Shown here: piece by piece, positions 38,549-50,100 of the stretch
Layout: each line of letters begins with the position of its first letter
Numbering within the stretch: the stretch's first letter is position 1
NCBI RefSeq assembly: GCF_000002875.2
Contig: NC_009414.2
Location: forward strand, 148,501 to 212,500
Source: Leishmania infantum JPCM5
Lineage: Eukaryota; Euglenozoa; Kinetoplastea; Trypanosomatida; Trypanosomatidae
DNA length: 64,000 bases
Direction: 5' to 3'
Notes under the pieces: model-generated
Database searches by the model: none
Told to the model about the DNA's origin: nothing
The model's input: the letters and a program-made list of their open reading frames with translations, nothing else
Position numbers and translations under genes: made by a program

Positions 38549-40120
38549 TTAATAGGTCTGTGCCGACATGAGAGTGATGTTGTCCTTGCCGTCTATCATC
38601 GCCTCGCGGCTTGTGCTAGCAAAGCCGTGCTCGTCGATGAGCTCCGTCATCAAGCCTGCATTGTTGTAGTAGCCCGCTGTGACGTGCGGGCCCTTCAAGC
38701 GCAGGTTCCCGCGCGTGCCGGCCGCCAGCACCTTGGCGTCACTGGTGCCACGATCACCGACTACCTTGGCCTCGACGTGAGGGACCATGCCCTGCGAGCC
38801 CTTCTTGAGTGTGCGCCACGTCAGCATGCAGGATGCCTCGATGGGGCCGCGGAAGACGTACACGTCATCCAAGTTGAGAGACTTGGATAGCTTGTTAAGA
38901 TACTCCTCAGAGACGGGGGCCTCGATACCGTTTTCGAAGATGACAACGGAGCGGAGGTGCTCAAACTGGTCTGCGTCGAAGTTTCCGGCGTGCTTCAGGA
39001 TGAGGTCGAAGTCTGCCTTGCGGCCCACGAGCGTCTCCACCTCCTCCACGCAGAGCTTCTCGATGCCGTTGATGGCGTGATCATCTGTGAACATGTCGGA
39101 GTGGATGTGCACGAGCACTGCACCGGAGGTGAGAGCCGCATACGGGGCGATGATGGCGCCGATCGGGTCCGTGTGGTGGTTCGGCATCACACCAAAGCGC
39201 GTCTCTGCCTTGAGCTGCATGAGCTGGCTGAAGAGGAAGCCGGCGTTCACGCAGTTGCGGTGCGAGTAGGTGATGTGCAGCTTGTCCTCCATGGCCGGGT
39301 TGGGGTCCTCCAGTGCCAGCACTGGATCGTCAGGGTGCAGCAGCGCCGACAGCCGACGCAGGCGTTGCTCGTAGTACGAGAAGGGGCCCCACACCAGCAT
39401 CTTCCGCATCGGTGTCACGCCTAGCAAGTTCATGTTGTGATCTGTAATGATGATCTTCTTGAGGTAGTAAAACTCCTGCGAGTGCACCCACTGAAACTTC
39501 TGGCCTGGGTAGGAAAGGCCCAACTCAGGGATGACGTTGTAGATGGTGTCCCAGAAGTGCATGTTGCGCTCCACTAGCTCGCCCTGCTTCATCTCCGGCA
39601 CGTTGATCCACTCGCGGGCCACAAGATGGCGAGGCTGAAACTCGTTCAGATAGAAGCGCAGCTTGTCCGCGCTGATGGTGTCTTGAGGGACGATACAGAG
39701 CAGCGCGCCAATCTTCGCGCACGCAAGCTGCAGGACGAAGGTCTCACAGTTGCATGGCTGGATTGCAAGCACGCGATCACCAGGCCGCACACCCGTCTGC
39801 AGCAGGCCGTGCGCCAGGGCCTCGCTGTTCTTGCGAATGTCGGCAAAGGCCCAGCGGACTGCCTGATGCTCAATGCGGAGAAAGTCCTTGTAGTACATCT
39901 TACGAGACTGGATGTTAACGTAGTAGCCGATCAGCTGATCCAGCACTGGTGTGCCACACGTGCCCTTCACCTCCGAGTAGGCAGGCATGTAGGGACCTGA
40001 AGACGCCGCGGTGGCGGCCCCGGGTGCCGACTTGGGGATGGTGCCCGAGGAGGTCACGCCGTAGTTGAAGCGCGCGGCGGCGGCGCTTGCCGCTAGCGGA
40101 AGAGCGATCCGGCGGAACAT
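38549..40120 (-). CDS. AMP-binding (ANL) superfamily protein, probably catalytically degenerate, mitochondrial
   Basis: A 523-residue relative of acyl-CoA synthetases. The N-terminus (MFRRIALPLAASAAAARFNYG) looks like a mitochondrial presequence. The first half is recognisably ANL: ALAHGLLQTGVRPGDRVLAI, CETFVLQLACAKIGALLCIV. Key motifs are missing by eye. Where the Ser/Thr/Gly-rich P-loop (TSGTTG-type) should be, near residue 280, it reads LHITYSHRNCVNAG. The Y-G-x-T-E equivalent is FRGPIEASC. GNLRLKGPHVTAGYYNNAG is kept, but the following TGD motif is replaced by GFASTSREAMIDGKDN, and the chain stops a few residues later, so the mobile C-terminal domain with the catalytic lysine is absent. 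A structural or regulatory role is likelier than ligase activity, by inference. The ATG at 40120 follows a good acceptor. Confidence 0.85.
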   Translation of the reverse strand: MFRRIALPLAASAAAARFNYGVTSSGTIPKSAPGAATAASSGPYMPAYSEVKGTCGTPVLDQLIGYYVNIQSRKMYYKDFLRIEHQAVRWAFADIRKNSEALAHGLLQTGVRPGDRVLAIQPCNCETFVLQLACAKIGALLCIVPQDTISADKLRFYLNEFQPRHLVAREWINVPEMKQGELVERNMHFWDTIYNVIPELGLSYPGQKFQWVHSQEFYYLKKIIITDHNMNLLGVTPMRKMLVWGPFSYYEQRLRRLSALLHPDDPVLALEDPNPAMEDKLHITYSHRNCVNAGFLFSQLMQLKAETRFGVMPNHHTDPIGAIIAPYAALTSGAVLVHIHSDMFTDDHAINGIEKLCVEEVETLVGRKADFDLILKHAGNFDADQFEHLRSVVIFENGIEAPVSEEYLNKLSKSLNLDDVYVFRGPIEASCMLTWRTLKKGSQGMVPHVEAKVVGDRGTSDAKVLAAGTRGNLRLKGPHVTAGYYNNAGLMTELIDEHGFASTSREAMIDGKDNITLMSAQTY

Positions 40121-40159
40121 GGATGGAGTACTAGCCTCTGAAGGAGGTGAGATGGGTGA

Positions 40160-40175
40160 CTAGGAGAAGGAAGAC
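40160..40175 (-). promoter_or_regulatory. Spliced-leader acceptor candidate for the AMP-binding gene
   Basis: Minus-strand GTCTTCCTTCTCCTAG, AG at 40161-40160, giving a leader of about 39 nt. Confidence 0.7.
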
Positions 40176-41264
40176 GCTAAGGGGGTGCGCTAGAGGTTTA
40201 CAGACACGGAGAGGGAGCCCATGATCCACTCCACTGACTACGCGCCTAAGTGCGGCTGCGACAGCTCCTATCCGCAGCCGTCGCGCGCGCACAAACACGC
40301 AAACGCTACAAGGCGAAAGAGATACTAGAAGGAATTCTTGGCGTGAACCGAAGGCCGAGCGCTCCCACACAGAGAGAGCCGCCTCTGGGAGACGAAGATG
40401 GCCAATGCTAAGTCGGTTGGGGGAAATGCGCTAGGTGAGTCGCGACAAACAAACGATGAGATGGGCAGAAGGGAGAACGAGTGAGGCGCGTGCGGGTTTC
40501 TACACAGAGAAAAGCGAAGTAATGCCGGACGGACGGGGAGGGGGGCGAATGGGTGGGCAGCTCTTTACTGCTGTAGCACACCCGCGCCATGCGGGCAGAA
40601 GAGGAGTGGCAAAGAAAGAGAAGGAGGCAGAGATGTCGAAGCAGCAGCAGAGCGGAGGAGCCGCACAGGTGACGACAGGGAGAAGCGGCCAGATGGGCAG
40701 ACGCGCGCACATTGTCAACCAAGGCAAAATGATAAGTATAAACGATGCCTGCGCGTGCACTGACCATCGTCGGGGGTCTCGCAAACCAAGAGAAAAGCCG
40801 CCTCCGCAGCACGCGAGGCCGAGGTGGAAGAACGGATAAGATGGAAGACATCGCACAGCTGCTCACGGCAAGCAGCGGTGATGGCATCCGTCATCACACA
40901 TCCACGGAGCCCAGGGAAAAGAGTACACTGAAATCACTGGTTGACTGGTGTTGCACCGCTTCGGCGGAGAAAGAGGGAGGAGGAGGAGAGAGTCACACGC
41001 CGATAGGGACGACAACACGACAGCGACGATATCGAGCTGAAACGGCACAATGAGTGCGGTATGCGCCTCACGGCACGCATGAACCCCCCTGTGTGGGTGC
41101 AGAGAAAAGGGCTCGGTTTGGGAGCGCATCAGCCTTCCGAGGAAACGGCAGATAGGATAAAGCGCCAGCATCGCAAGGAGCGGAGATGGGCAGACCACAC
41201 ACACACACACACGAACGCAAGGCCGTCCGGTATGCCGCCTCGGCGTCGCTCGTGCTCTCGCCCT
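40176..41264. other. BBS2 3' flank and intergenic region
   Basis: About 1.1 kb without a supported gene; includes a short CA run near 41200-41211. Confidence 0.55.
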
Positions 41265-43760
41265 CTACTCGGACCCGGTCCGAATGATCTCGAGCAGACT
41301 GTTCACCTGATTCTCCTTCAGGGCGTTGCGGCAGCTAGCAATCAACTGCGCGCGTGCCGGGCCAATGCGCACCATTCCCGCCTGCTGGATGCACGTGTTC
41401 ACCTCCTTCAAGGCCAGCTTGAGCTCTTCATAGTTGTTGATCCGCTTCGCATTCTCACAGAGCAGTTCCTGATCAACGTCGTACAGCGCCGCGTACGATT
41501 TCTTCATAGAGGCCATGTCACCCAGCAGCCGTGCGTCCTCGGCACGCCCGAGCAGTGTCTTCACGACTGTAGCTGCATCCGCCATGTCGGTCGTGAGTTT
41601 CATCCGCACCTCGTTGAACTCGTCCACCCTGGCGAAGATCGCGCGTAGCCGCTCCAGCTCGAGAGGCATCTCGCACCGAACCGCGACCGGGTCCGCCTTC
41701 CCGTCAGCCCACCCACCCTTCAAGTCCTCCACGAAGGCATTGATAACCGCCCCGCATGGCGCCAAGTGGTCAGACCACAGCGTAATGGTGTTGAAGGCCG
41801 CGCCCGACGCAGCAGCGTTGCGCACCTCGATGCCAAAGCTGCTGCCGTCGCGGACGTGAATGAGCTCCAAATGAAGCACCTGGTCAGTCGGCGCGTTAGC
41901 GTCAAGCAGCACGACATCCTCCGGTACGCAGAAGGAATGCCGCAGCCACCTCTCAATCACGTCAAGATGGAGCAACTCACGCCACTGCAGTAGCACGCAG
42001 CCATTGGGCTGCCGGTAGGCGACTGTCTCGCCCTGCCGCTGACGCTGCTGCTCTGGAGGAATTTTGTAGGGTAGCTGGTACATCATGAAGCGGGGAACCC
42101 TGACGGTAACCTCGTGTATCTGGTAGCTATCGCCAAATGCTGGACCTACAGCCACCGAGGCGCTGACGTTCAGCGGAAGGTCATCAGGGTGGGCAAAGCT
42201 GCACACGAGTGTGGCGCTGGGCTCCGCATTCGCAAAGGCTACGGTGTCCTGCTGCGCTGCGGTGGCCCATACCTCACACTGCAGGAGACAGCTATGCACA
42301 ACAATGTCGCCGCGCTTCGCCGCTGGCCCCGTCACTTCCACACGAACCTCAACGTGCTTCGTCGCAAGGTTGGCAGAGCAGCAACAACGCACCTCCACCC
42401 CCGACTCTGGCATCGTTGTGTCCTGCGCCCCAGCAGCCCGGCGAGCCAGCTGCTCCTCAAGGCTGGTGAGTTGGGCGGCCAGCTGCTGCTTCTCCTGCAC
42501 AAGCGCCTCCAACACCTGTAGCTGACGCACCTCAGCAGCCTCGTCTTTTCGCGTCTCGAGCAGCGCCAATCCACGCACGGTGCCATCCACAGTGCAGATG
42601 ACAGGCAGAGGCATGCCGTCCTGCCGATAGTCTTCCGAAAGAACTGCTGCCACGGCGCTGGAGTAGGTGTCTCGGAAGAGCACGCTACCGCCCTTCTCCA
42701 ACCCGCCGCCGCGATCCGTGCGCACCTCCACCCGCCCGTTGCTCCACCCAATCACCAACTCGGCCACGCCGTCGCCGTCCACGTCGCAGAAGGCGGCGGA
42801 CACAGGCACAGACTTGCCCCTCACTCGCCACACGCGCTCACCGCGCTCGTACATGCCAACGGTTCCGTTCTCGAGCAAGTAGGCATACCGGCCAGCGCTG
42901 TCAGCGGCGGCAGCCTCCGTGTCTGGGATTCGTGACGGCTGCCACAGAGGTACGAGCTTCTGCACTCGGTCCACCTCGTGCACCGTCGCGATCGCCTCCT
43001 CGCCATCGTACACGCGCACCTCAAAATCATCAGAGGCTACGAGCAGCGACAGGGGAGCCGATCCCGAATCCGGTACCGAGGTCCATGGCATGAGGGCCAT
43101 GGCCGTCACCTGGTCGCCTGTCACTGTCCAGTACCGCTCGGCGCCGAAACGGTCGAAGCCGAATATGCTGCAGTTACCGCCAACGACGGCCAACGGCGGC
43201 GCTTCTCCAGAGGTGCTACTCGGCTTCATGACAGTGCCGCACACCACTGCCTGCACCCCATCCTCCACGTCTTTATAGAAGACCTGCTTGTTCTGCTCCG
43301 CATCGTACGCCAGTAGGCTCGTTGCAGCACCGAAAAGAAGCACATCATACGTGGCAGCGATATCGGTGCTCCAAGTGTCATAGAGTTGGCCTGCTGCCAA
43401 TGCTGTCGGGGCCTTCCCAAAGTTCAGTGTCTGGATGACAGACTCATCATCCTCCAGCCTGAACGTGACGCCGACGCTCGCTTGTGCCTCTCCTCGCTTA
43501 GCGGAGCGCTTGGCTTTCGCGGTGCTGGTGTTGTTGTTGTGCAGAAGAATCCGCTGACCGCTGCTGCCGAAGGCCAGTGACACGGCCGAGGGTGGTGGGC
43601 GTACGGCTAGTGTCTGCGCGCTTGCACTAGCCTCACGGGCAGCGGCACTGCGCAGAAATCGGCCTGCCGCGACGCGGTCCGGTAGGATGGGAGCACCGAT
43701 GTTCAGCTCAAAGGCGGTGTCGAGCCGAATGTGGTTGCTCGCGTCTTTGGCAGTCGCCAT
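41265..43760 (-). CDS. BBS2: Bardet-Biedl syndrome 2 protein, BBSome subunit
   Basis: Subunit of the BBSome, the coat complex that moves membrane proteins into and out of the flagellum. The 831-residue product is a little longer than animal BBS2. N-terminal beta-propeller: IRLDTAFELNIGAPILPDRV, then FGFDRFGAERYWTVTGDQV, SLLVASDDFEVRVYDGEEAI, YAYLLENGTVGMYERGERVW and DVDGDGVAELVIGWSNGRVE, which match BBS2 blade sequences closely. A coiled coil (VLEALVQEKQQLAAQLTSLE) precedes the GAE and platform regions, and the C-terminus is helical. The ATG at 43760 (MATAKDASNHIRLD) is preferred; the open frame upstream passes through a C19 tract, encoding Pro, and has no ATG. Presence fits a flagellated organism. 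Confidence 0.94.
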   Translation of the reverse strand: MATAKDASNHIRLDTAFELNIGAPILPDRVAAGRFLRSAAAREASASAQTLAVRPPPSAVSLAFGSSGQRILLHNNNTSTAKAKRSAKRGEAQASVGVTFRLEDDESVIQTLNFGKAPTALAAGQLYDTWSTDIAATYDVLLFGAATSLLAYDAEQNKQVFYKDVEDGVQAVVCGTVMKPSSTSGEAPPLAVVGGNCSIFGFDRFGAERYWTVTGDQVTAMALMPWTSVPDSGSAPLSLLVASDDFEVRVYDGEEAIATVHEVDRVQKLVPLWQPSRIPDTEAAAADSAGRYAYLLENGTVGMYERGERVWRVRGKSVPVSAAFCDVDGDGVAELVIGWSNGRVEVRTDRGGGLEKGGSVLFRDTYSSAVAAVLSEDYRQDGMPLPVICTVDGTVRGLALLETRKDEAAEVRQLQVLEALVQEKQQLAAQLTSLEEQLARRAAGAQDTTMPESGVEVRCCCSANLATKHVEVRVEVTGPAAKRGDIVVHSCLLQCEVWATAAQQDTVAFANAEPSATLVCSFAHPDDLPLNVSASVAVGPAFGDSYQIHEVTVRVPRFMMYQLPYKIPPEQQRQRQGETVAYRQPNGCVLLQWRELLHLDVIERWLRHSFCVPEDVVLLDANAPTDQVLHLELIHVRDGSSFGIEVRNAAASGAAFNTITLWSDHLAPCGAVINAFVEDLKGGWADGKADPVAVRCEMPLELERLRAIFARVDEFNEVRMKLTTDMADAATVVKTLLGRAEDARLLGDMASMKKSYAALYDVDQELLCENAKRINNYEELKLALKEVNTCIQQAGMVRIGPARAQLIASCRNALKENQVNSLLEIIRTGSE

Positions 43761-43780
43761 CTCTTGACGAAGAGAAAGCC

Positions 43781-43799
43781 GGGGGGGGGGGGGGGGGGG
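43781..43799. repeat. G19 homopolymer (C19 in the BBS2 leader)
   Basis: Nineteen consecutive G on the plus strand, 21 nt upstream of the BBS2 start codon and downstream of the predicted acceptor, so C19 inside the mRNA leader. The exact length is uncertain in any assembly. Confidence 0.85.
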
Positions 43800-43827
43800 A
43801 ATGGGCGTGAACTCAACACCTGCAGCA

Positions 43828-43842
43828 CTAAAAGAAAAGCAA
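43828..43842 (-). promoter_or_regulatory. Spliced-leader acceptor candidate for BBS2
   Basis: Minus-strand TTGCTTTTCTTTTAG, AG at 43829-43828. The leader would be about 67 nt including C19. Confidence 0.65.
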
Positions 43843-46472
43843 CAGGCCAACAGGCGATCGGGAGAGGCGCCCCCGTGCGTGGAGGGGGGAAAGAGAGACC
43901 GGTGTCGGATCGCTCACCTCGCTGCTTGCCTCTCTTGCTTTCGTTTGCTTTCGCAGACTCCTCAAGGTGAACGCAAAGTGTAGGGGGTGAGATAAACAGG
44001 AAGACCGTGAGGCACCGGAAGACGACCCTGATGGTTTCACACGCCTTCTACCGGATTAGGGGAGCACACAAGCGAGTTCGCCTTCCAGCGTTCTCTCCCT
44101 TACTCACTCCTATGGAATTAGCGATTGAGACCTGTATCAGAGAGAGGGAGAAAGAGCACACCGACAGTGTGTGGTGCTGTTGTCGTGTCGGAAAGGAGCG
44201 CAGTGCTCCGTTCTCCTTGCTTTTAAGTGCGTGTGTGTGTGTGTGTGTGTTTCGTTTCTGCGGTGCGCCCTCCTCTTGTGGCTTTGTGCCGTCCCCCTTG
44301 TACGGCGAAGCCGCAGAGCACGTGAAGCCGTGGTACCGTGTCTTCCTTCCTTCTGTCCTCTACGTCGATGATTTCCACCACCGTTTGACGCACGCATAGC
44401 GCGCGAGACACGCAGAGATCGTGTGGCAGTGCAGCCGCCAACCGAAAGTCAAACACTACGTTGCGAGATGTAAAAGAGCAGGCATGCAACGACGACAGAG
44501 TGCTCACTATGCCAGTGAAGAGAGCACGAATGCAGACGTGGCCAGAGAGGGAAGGTAAAAAGAGAGCGGTAAGAGAGAAAGACCAAGTACTTTGTGTGCT
44601 TCATCCGCGTGTGCATGACGCGCCCCGCCCCCTCTCGCTACGGCTGCAGCAAGGATCATCGGATGTTGCCGTAATGGACAAGGTACTCTCAGAAACCCCA
44701 CCGTCGCGCACAACACGCGTGACACCCTGTGTGCGCTCCATGATGTGCGGCGGGGCGATACGGGAGTGCATCAGAGGAAAAGGGGGAGATTTGGTTAGCG
44801 AGAGCGCAGGCCTATCGGCTGCATCAGGGAGTACGTAGAAGTACGGCAGGGCTGCCCCACCGACGTCCTTTCCCCGTCGTCGAGGCAGAGTCCGTCCTAG
44901 AGTCGATTGCGCGCTACAAGACATGCCACATTCGCGCTCGCCATCCCTTCAGCGTTGACGGCGCGATAGGCTGCTTCGATGATTTTCGTTCAATTCTCTG
45001 CTTCCGTTTACATGTTTGTGAGTGGCGATTGCAGGTAAGGAGTGAGGGATACGAACACATGTTCAGACGGCGAGTTGGCGGTGAAGCAAAGATGCAGAGA
45101 AACGAAAAAAAAAACGAAAGGGAACACGAAGAGCAAGAGGCGACGAAGACATAAACAGAAGAGGGGAGCAAAAACCCAAAAGACGACACGCACGCACACA
45201 ACTGAGAGGAAGAGAGCACAGGATAGAGGCACAAGCCCGCTAAAGAGCACCACATACAGAAATAGAAAGGAAGACGCGGACACGCGCGCCAACAAAACAA
45301 AAATGTGCATCGATGACTTTAGAGACGTGAGCAACCGACGTCCGTCGACATCTGTGTACTTCGGCCGACGCGGTGAGGAATTGGCGCCACATTGCGTGCG
45401 CTGTTTGTGCGTGCGTGTCTGCGCGTACGCTTTTCCTTTTGTGGAAAGGGGAAGAAAACCGGGGGGAGGGTAAGGGGACGTCGCCCTCTACTCTCGCACA
45501 TCCTTGGGAAACGCCTCCCAGCTCTGTCGCCTCCCTCACTACACTTGACTATGAATGAGTGACATCCTTTTTTGTTTGCGTCGTTTCACGCTTTTATTTC
45601 AGTGTCTCTCTTTGCTTCATTGGCTGCTCCGCACGTGGGCGTCACCACCGCCACCACGACCCCCGACACCGCCCACCAGAACACGTGCGCAAAGGCGATG
45701 CGGAGGGTGCCAGAAAGGGGCAGGTGAGTGCTCGCCACCGCGTGGAAGCGCTCTAAGTAGTTGCGGTTGCTTGCTTTTTTGTGGTGTCCGTATGCACAAA
45801 GAGAGCAGCACGGGATTGTAAGCGAGAGAGAGCACGGGTAGGGGTTGGTAAGGGAAAGAGAGAGGGGGAGGGGGGGGGGGGCAAAAAAAAAAGCGGAGAT
45901 GTGCGCACGAGCAATGCGAGAGAAGACTGTAAGAAGATAACCGGCAGCGAAACGAAAAATAATAATAAAATTCATGATAATAACAGCAACACGAACACAT
46001 TACGCCGACAGCTGCGACAACGACAGAGAGAGAGGTGTGAGTGGCAAGGTAAAGCAACGAGGAAGAGGAACAACAAGATATGGCAAGAGAGAGAGAGACA
46101 CGACACATGCAAAGGGAAAGAGACGTCAACGCAACGGCAAAAAAAAAGTCGACAAGAGAAAGCCGCATGTTTCATGTTCGCACTACGAACGAAGTCGATG
46201 CACAAAAAAAAGGGAGGACTATAAAGCGCAGAAAACAAAAAAAAACAGAAGCTGCGGGCCTCAACGTCGGCAGGTGACGCTAGACAAAAACACGCACAAG
46301 TAAGATATGACCGCCATTCGATGGGCGAACGGACGGGCGAGGGACCCGATGAGAGTGTCAAGGGGGAAGAAGAGGAGGCAGTGGCTGCGGAAGAAGAGAG
46401 GTAACAGAACAAGAGAGATCACAAGAAGCGGCGAGAGCACGCATCTATTCGCTCACTGCCCTGCCTTCTCTT
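43843..46472. other. Gene-free region, left part of the 7.3-kb gap
   Basis: No supported gene. The segment about 44440-44960 has balanced, GC-richer composition and a 107-codon minus-strand frame starting with ATG at 44924, but no domain is recognisable. From about 45040 to 46440 the plus strand is dominated by purines and A-rich runs, so the transcript is pyrimidine-rich. Contains a (GT)10 at 44231-44250. Confidence 0.55.
44231..44250. repeat. (GT)10 microsatellite
   Basis: Perfect GT run on the plus strand. Confidence 0.9.
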
Positions 46473-47107
46473 TTCCCTTTCCTGCCATACATTCACCCTT
46501 CACCCGGATGACAGGGGGGGGGTGATGCCGCAGCGCGTGGCATCTCAGGGCCCAGTGCCCCCACTCTGCCTGGGGAGGCCACGCAGCCCCTCCTTCGTCT
46601 CTCCCCCTGCCCAATGCCGAGCCGCCTGTGGTGGTGGCGCGGTGAAGCACCTGCCACGTGGGGAGGTCAGGGCGATGTACCGCCCCACTGACGCCGGCGG
46701 TCGGGCCCTGGATGGCGCTGCGGCGGAGCGACCTGCGGCAGTGCACAGGCTTGCGCCACGCATATGGTAGGCGAAGCGTCAGCGTGGCTCGAGCGTGTAA
46801 TCCCACCCCCGGCCCTCGCACTGCGTACGGGGGTGTGGGGAGCCACCCACCCACCCCTGAGGAGAGAATGCACCCGGTGGCGCCCGGCATAGTGGGGGAG
46901 CGGCTGTGAGGCGACCTGCGGGGCGCGGGTCGGTGGGCAGAGTGTGAAGCAGGGCTCGTGCTCCGACGGCTGAGCCGGGCGCATTGCTGTACTGACATGT
47001 GTCTAGCGCTGCTTCGCACCACGCGATGGAGTCTGTGACGGGACCGGAAGGGGGGAGTCAGAGTGGAGCTCGACTCATATTCTAAGGCAGTTAAATGGGC
47101 ACGCGTT
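46473..47107 (+). mobile_element. SIDER2-like repeat, copy A (inverted relative to copy B)
   Basis: About 635 bp that reappears, reverse-complemented, at 57711-58349. I compared the two by eye: they differ at only a few positions, for example a G9 versus C8 run at 46514-46522 and single substitutions near 46629, 46671 and 46763. Internal landmarks are the blocks GGATGACAGG, GGGACCGGAAGG and ACTGACATGTGTCTAGCG. Length, GC-rich composition and wording resemble the short degenerate SIDER2 retroposons dispersed through Leishmania genomes, from memory rather than a search. Open frames inside it are not genes. Strand is arbitrary (copy A defined as plus). It lies about 4 kb downstream of the kinase stop codon. 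Confidence 0.72.
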
Positions 47108-50100
47108 GAACCGAAAAATAAAACGGTTCATTTATCTTTCTCACCCTGGCGTGCTCTCCGGTGCCAGCGTACAGACACAGAACAAAAATGGCGTGGGAAA
47201 AGCAAACGGAAAGATAGGAAAGGAGAGAAGGAGGGGGAGGGGCGGAAGTTAAAACAAAGAGGACCAAAGGGCAGAAAAAGAAAACAAGGGGGAAAAAATA
47301 AGCATGAAGACGAGCTGCACCAGAGAGGGAGAAGAAAACGAAAGACGAAAAAAGAAAACAGTAAAGAGACAGAGACGGAAGAGAAGGGGGAGAAGAGATG
47401 TACTTCCAATAGATTGCGGTGTGTATTCAATGCATAAAAAGAAAAGGAGGGGCAAAGGAAAAGCGAAAAAAAAAAAGAAAAACGCCTGTATATGTAAACG
47501 GGACGCGCGGACACAATATATCCAAGGGGTTCGCCGCACCATGCTCAAAGGAGTCCAGTACGCATCTTATCATAGAGACAAAGGGGGAAAGGGGGTCTCG
47601 CGAAAAAAGGAGGCGCACCGACAACACGACGACAACAGAGGGAAGGTGCAGTGGAAGAGAAGCAGACAAACCTCGAACAGACGCGCAGCACCACACAATC
47701 AAAGACGCATATTCGGTGAAAAAAGCGCGTAAGTGGGGCGATGCTGGAGGTGGAGGAGACAAGTGAGGCGAAGAACATCTACGCACAACATCTACAGAGA
47801 GAGGGGGAGAAAAAGAGAAGCCCCCCCTTGAGGTCAGCTGCTCACGCGGTCAGTTTAGGAGAGAGGAGAGAGAGGCCTACTCGAGCACGTGGAAACTCTC
47901 CCCTTGCTCTCTTTTTCGGACCTCTCCATCTTCCTCTTCTTTTTCCCTCAGCGCCCACCCTCGCACCACCATCTGCCCGCAAAGGGTTCTCTAAACGATA
48001 GAGGCGTAAGAGGAACAGAAACTCTCACCAGTGTGGCACAGCCTTGTGCGCTGTAGCGGAATAAGGGGAGAAGGGGGAGGCTGTGGTGTACCAAAGAGAA
48101 AGATATGAAAAAAAAAAAGGTAGCGTGGCTGGAGATGAAACGACGTGATAAACCCGGTAGAAACTAAAGCAACGTACTCACAGACCGGCGGCGCACCCAC
48201 ACGCACTGGCACGCATACACATGTCTAGAGACGGCAGACAAAAAAAAAAACAAGAAGCGCAGAAGAAAGAAAAAACACCCTACACAGAGGAAAAGGCACA
48301 CACACACACGCGCGCACGCACGCAAAGAGGAAGGGAGGGAGAGGAAAGAGAGAGCCGTGCTACAGCCGCGAGTTAGGAAGAGAGCGATACAAGACCAAAA
48401 CAGCCAAAATGAGAGCGAGGTGGAGGGCAACGACAAGCACCACCACAGCAGTGAAACCAACAAGAGGATGCCAATCACAAAGCGCCGCCCCACCCTTCAC
48501 TCTTTTCTGCTCCGCAGGCGTCGACACAACAGAGACGGGGAAAAAGAAGGGGCGGAGGAGAAAGGAGAGGAGGTCAGCGCACGGAAGAGAGGTTGGGGGA
48601 GGGGGAGGGTTCACAGCGAAGCGCGCGCTGGGGGAGAGAACAAGTGCTAGTGTAAAAATGCCTGTATGCAAGAGCTTATCTCGAACGTTAAGCGTGCGTA
48701 CGTGCGTGCTCAACACACATCAGTGCAAGGAGCGGTGGAAAACACGCGGCAGCACACATCTTGGCCTCGACAATGATCAACTAGGGGGCCGGAATCGAAG
48801 GAAAAGGATGGCAGACGGAAGGGAGAGCAATCGGCAAAATGAGAGAAAGAAGCGAAGGCACGGTTATGTGGGGGAAGGGGGAGGGGGGAGACACACATGC
48901 AAACACACACACACACAAAGGAAGACAATCACGAAGCAAAAAGGGACAGGAGAAGGCACGCATAGCCGTTGGGAGTCTTGTTTTTTTTTTCTCACCCTTT
49001 CCTCCCGCTTCACAGCAAGGGGGAATGCGTGCGCGTGCGCGTTTTTTGTGTTTGTTTTTTTTTTGGCGGTGAAGAAATGTATACAAGTCCGACAATAAAA
49101 AAGGGGTGTGAGCGACCGAAGCCACCCACGCACAGACAAGCAATAAGAAGGGACGCATACTCAAGAACGGCGAACCACGATGCAGATGTGCATTCAATGT
49201 GACAGCTCCAATAGAAAGAAACCACGGCACAGGTACTATAAAACGTTGTGTGAAAAGGGCCGATCACACCACGATGACTGTTGATCGCTGCTCCACCTTT
49301 TTCGATCCCTCTCATCATTCCTTTTTTTTGGGGGGGGGTGCGCTTGCTGTTGTCGGCTGGTTGGTTGATGTTTCGATTCGCGTTTTTTTTCCTGTTGTGT
49401 GTGCCCCTCTCTCCTTTGAGCTCTCTCGAGAGACGCTGCGTATAAAAGAGGTAAAACGCCGTTGAAGAGAAATATGCCACGCCGCCCGTCGCTTTGGGTT
49501 CGTTGTGTTGGGAGAGAAGAGGGAAGGTGAGAGAAAAGCAGTGGGGGCAGCTGACCGTCTCTTTCACAGCTTCCTCCTTTCTTGGCGTGGGACACGCAAG
49601 CTCCCCTGGTGTGCTGTGTGAAGCTGGCGGCAAGCTGAAGAAGGGCGAGACGTGATCGAATAGAAGAGGCGAAAAAAGAAACAGAAGCAGGTCGCAGCAC
49701 CACCCGAACAATACACGCAAAAAGAGAAGTTCAGCGCCGTGCATAGGGAAACGCTCAGTGACGCTCGTTCTCTCCGTCTTGTCCACATTGATAGTCCTCC
49801 TTGCCTTCTCGCCCTCTCCCCGTTCTCGGGGCCCTATCTTCTTCATTGGGAGTGCATATGCGTGCGTCTACGCGGGGAAAGAGCAAGGGGTCAGCGCATG
49901 CCGGCTGCGTGGAGAGAGGAGAAAAGAAGCCACCGAGAAATGAAGAAGATACCTCAAGAGTGGGAGAAGGGGAAGACAGAAGAAGCGGGAGGTGTGAAAA
50001 CAAAAATGCGGCTGCTCGTTTTTCTTTGCTCTTTCCTCTTCACCTATTGTTTTATACGTACACCAACACGGGTGGAGGGGGAGAAGGAAGAACAGGAGGG

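Noticed and set aside
46453..47022. Long open frames (189 and 225 codons) in both repeat copies with shared Arg/Ser/Pro-rich protein
   Set aside because: The frame follows the GC-rich repeat rather than a gene: alternative frames on the other strand are equally open, the indel in the G-run shifts the frame between copies, and no protein family is evident.
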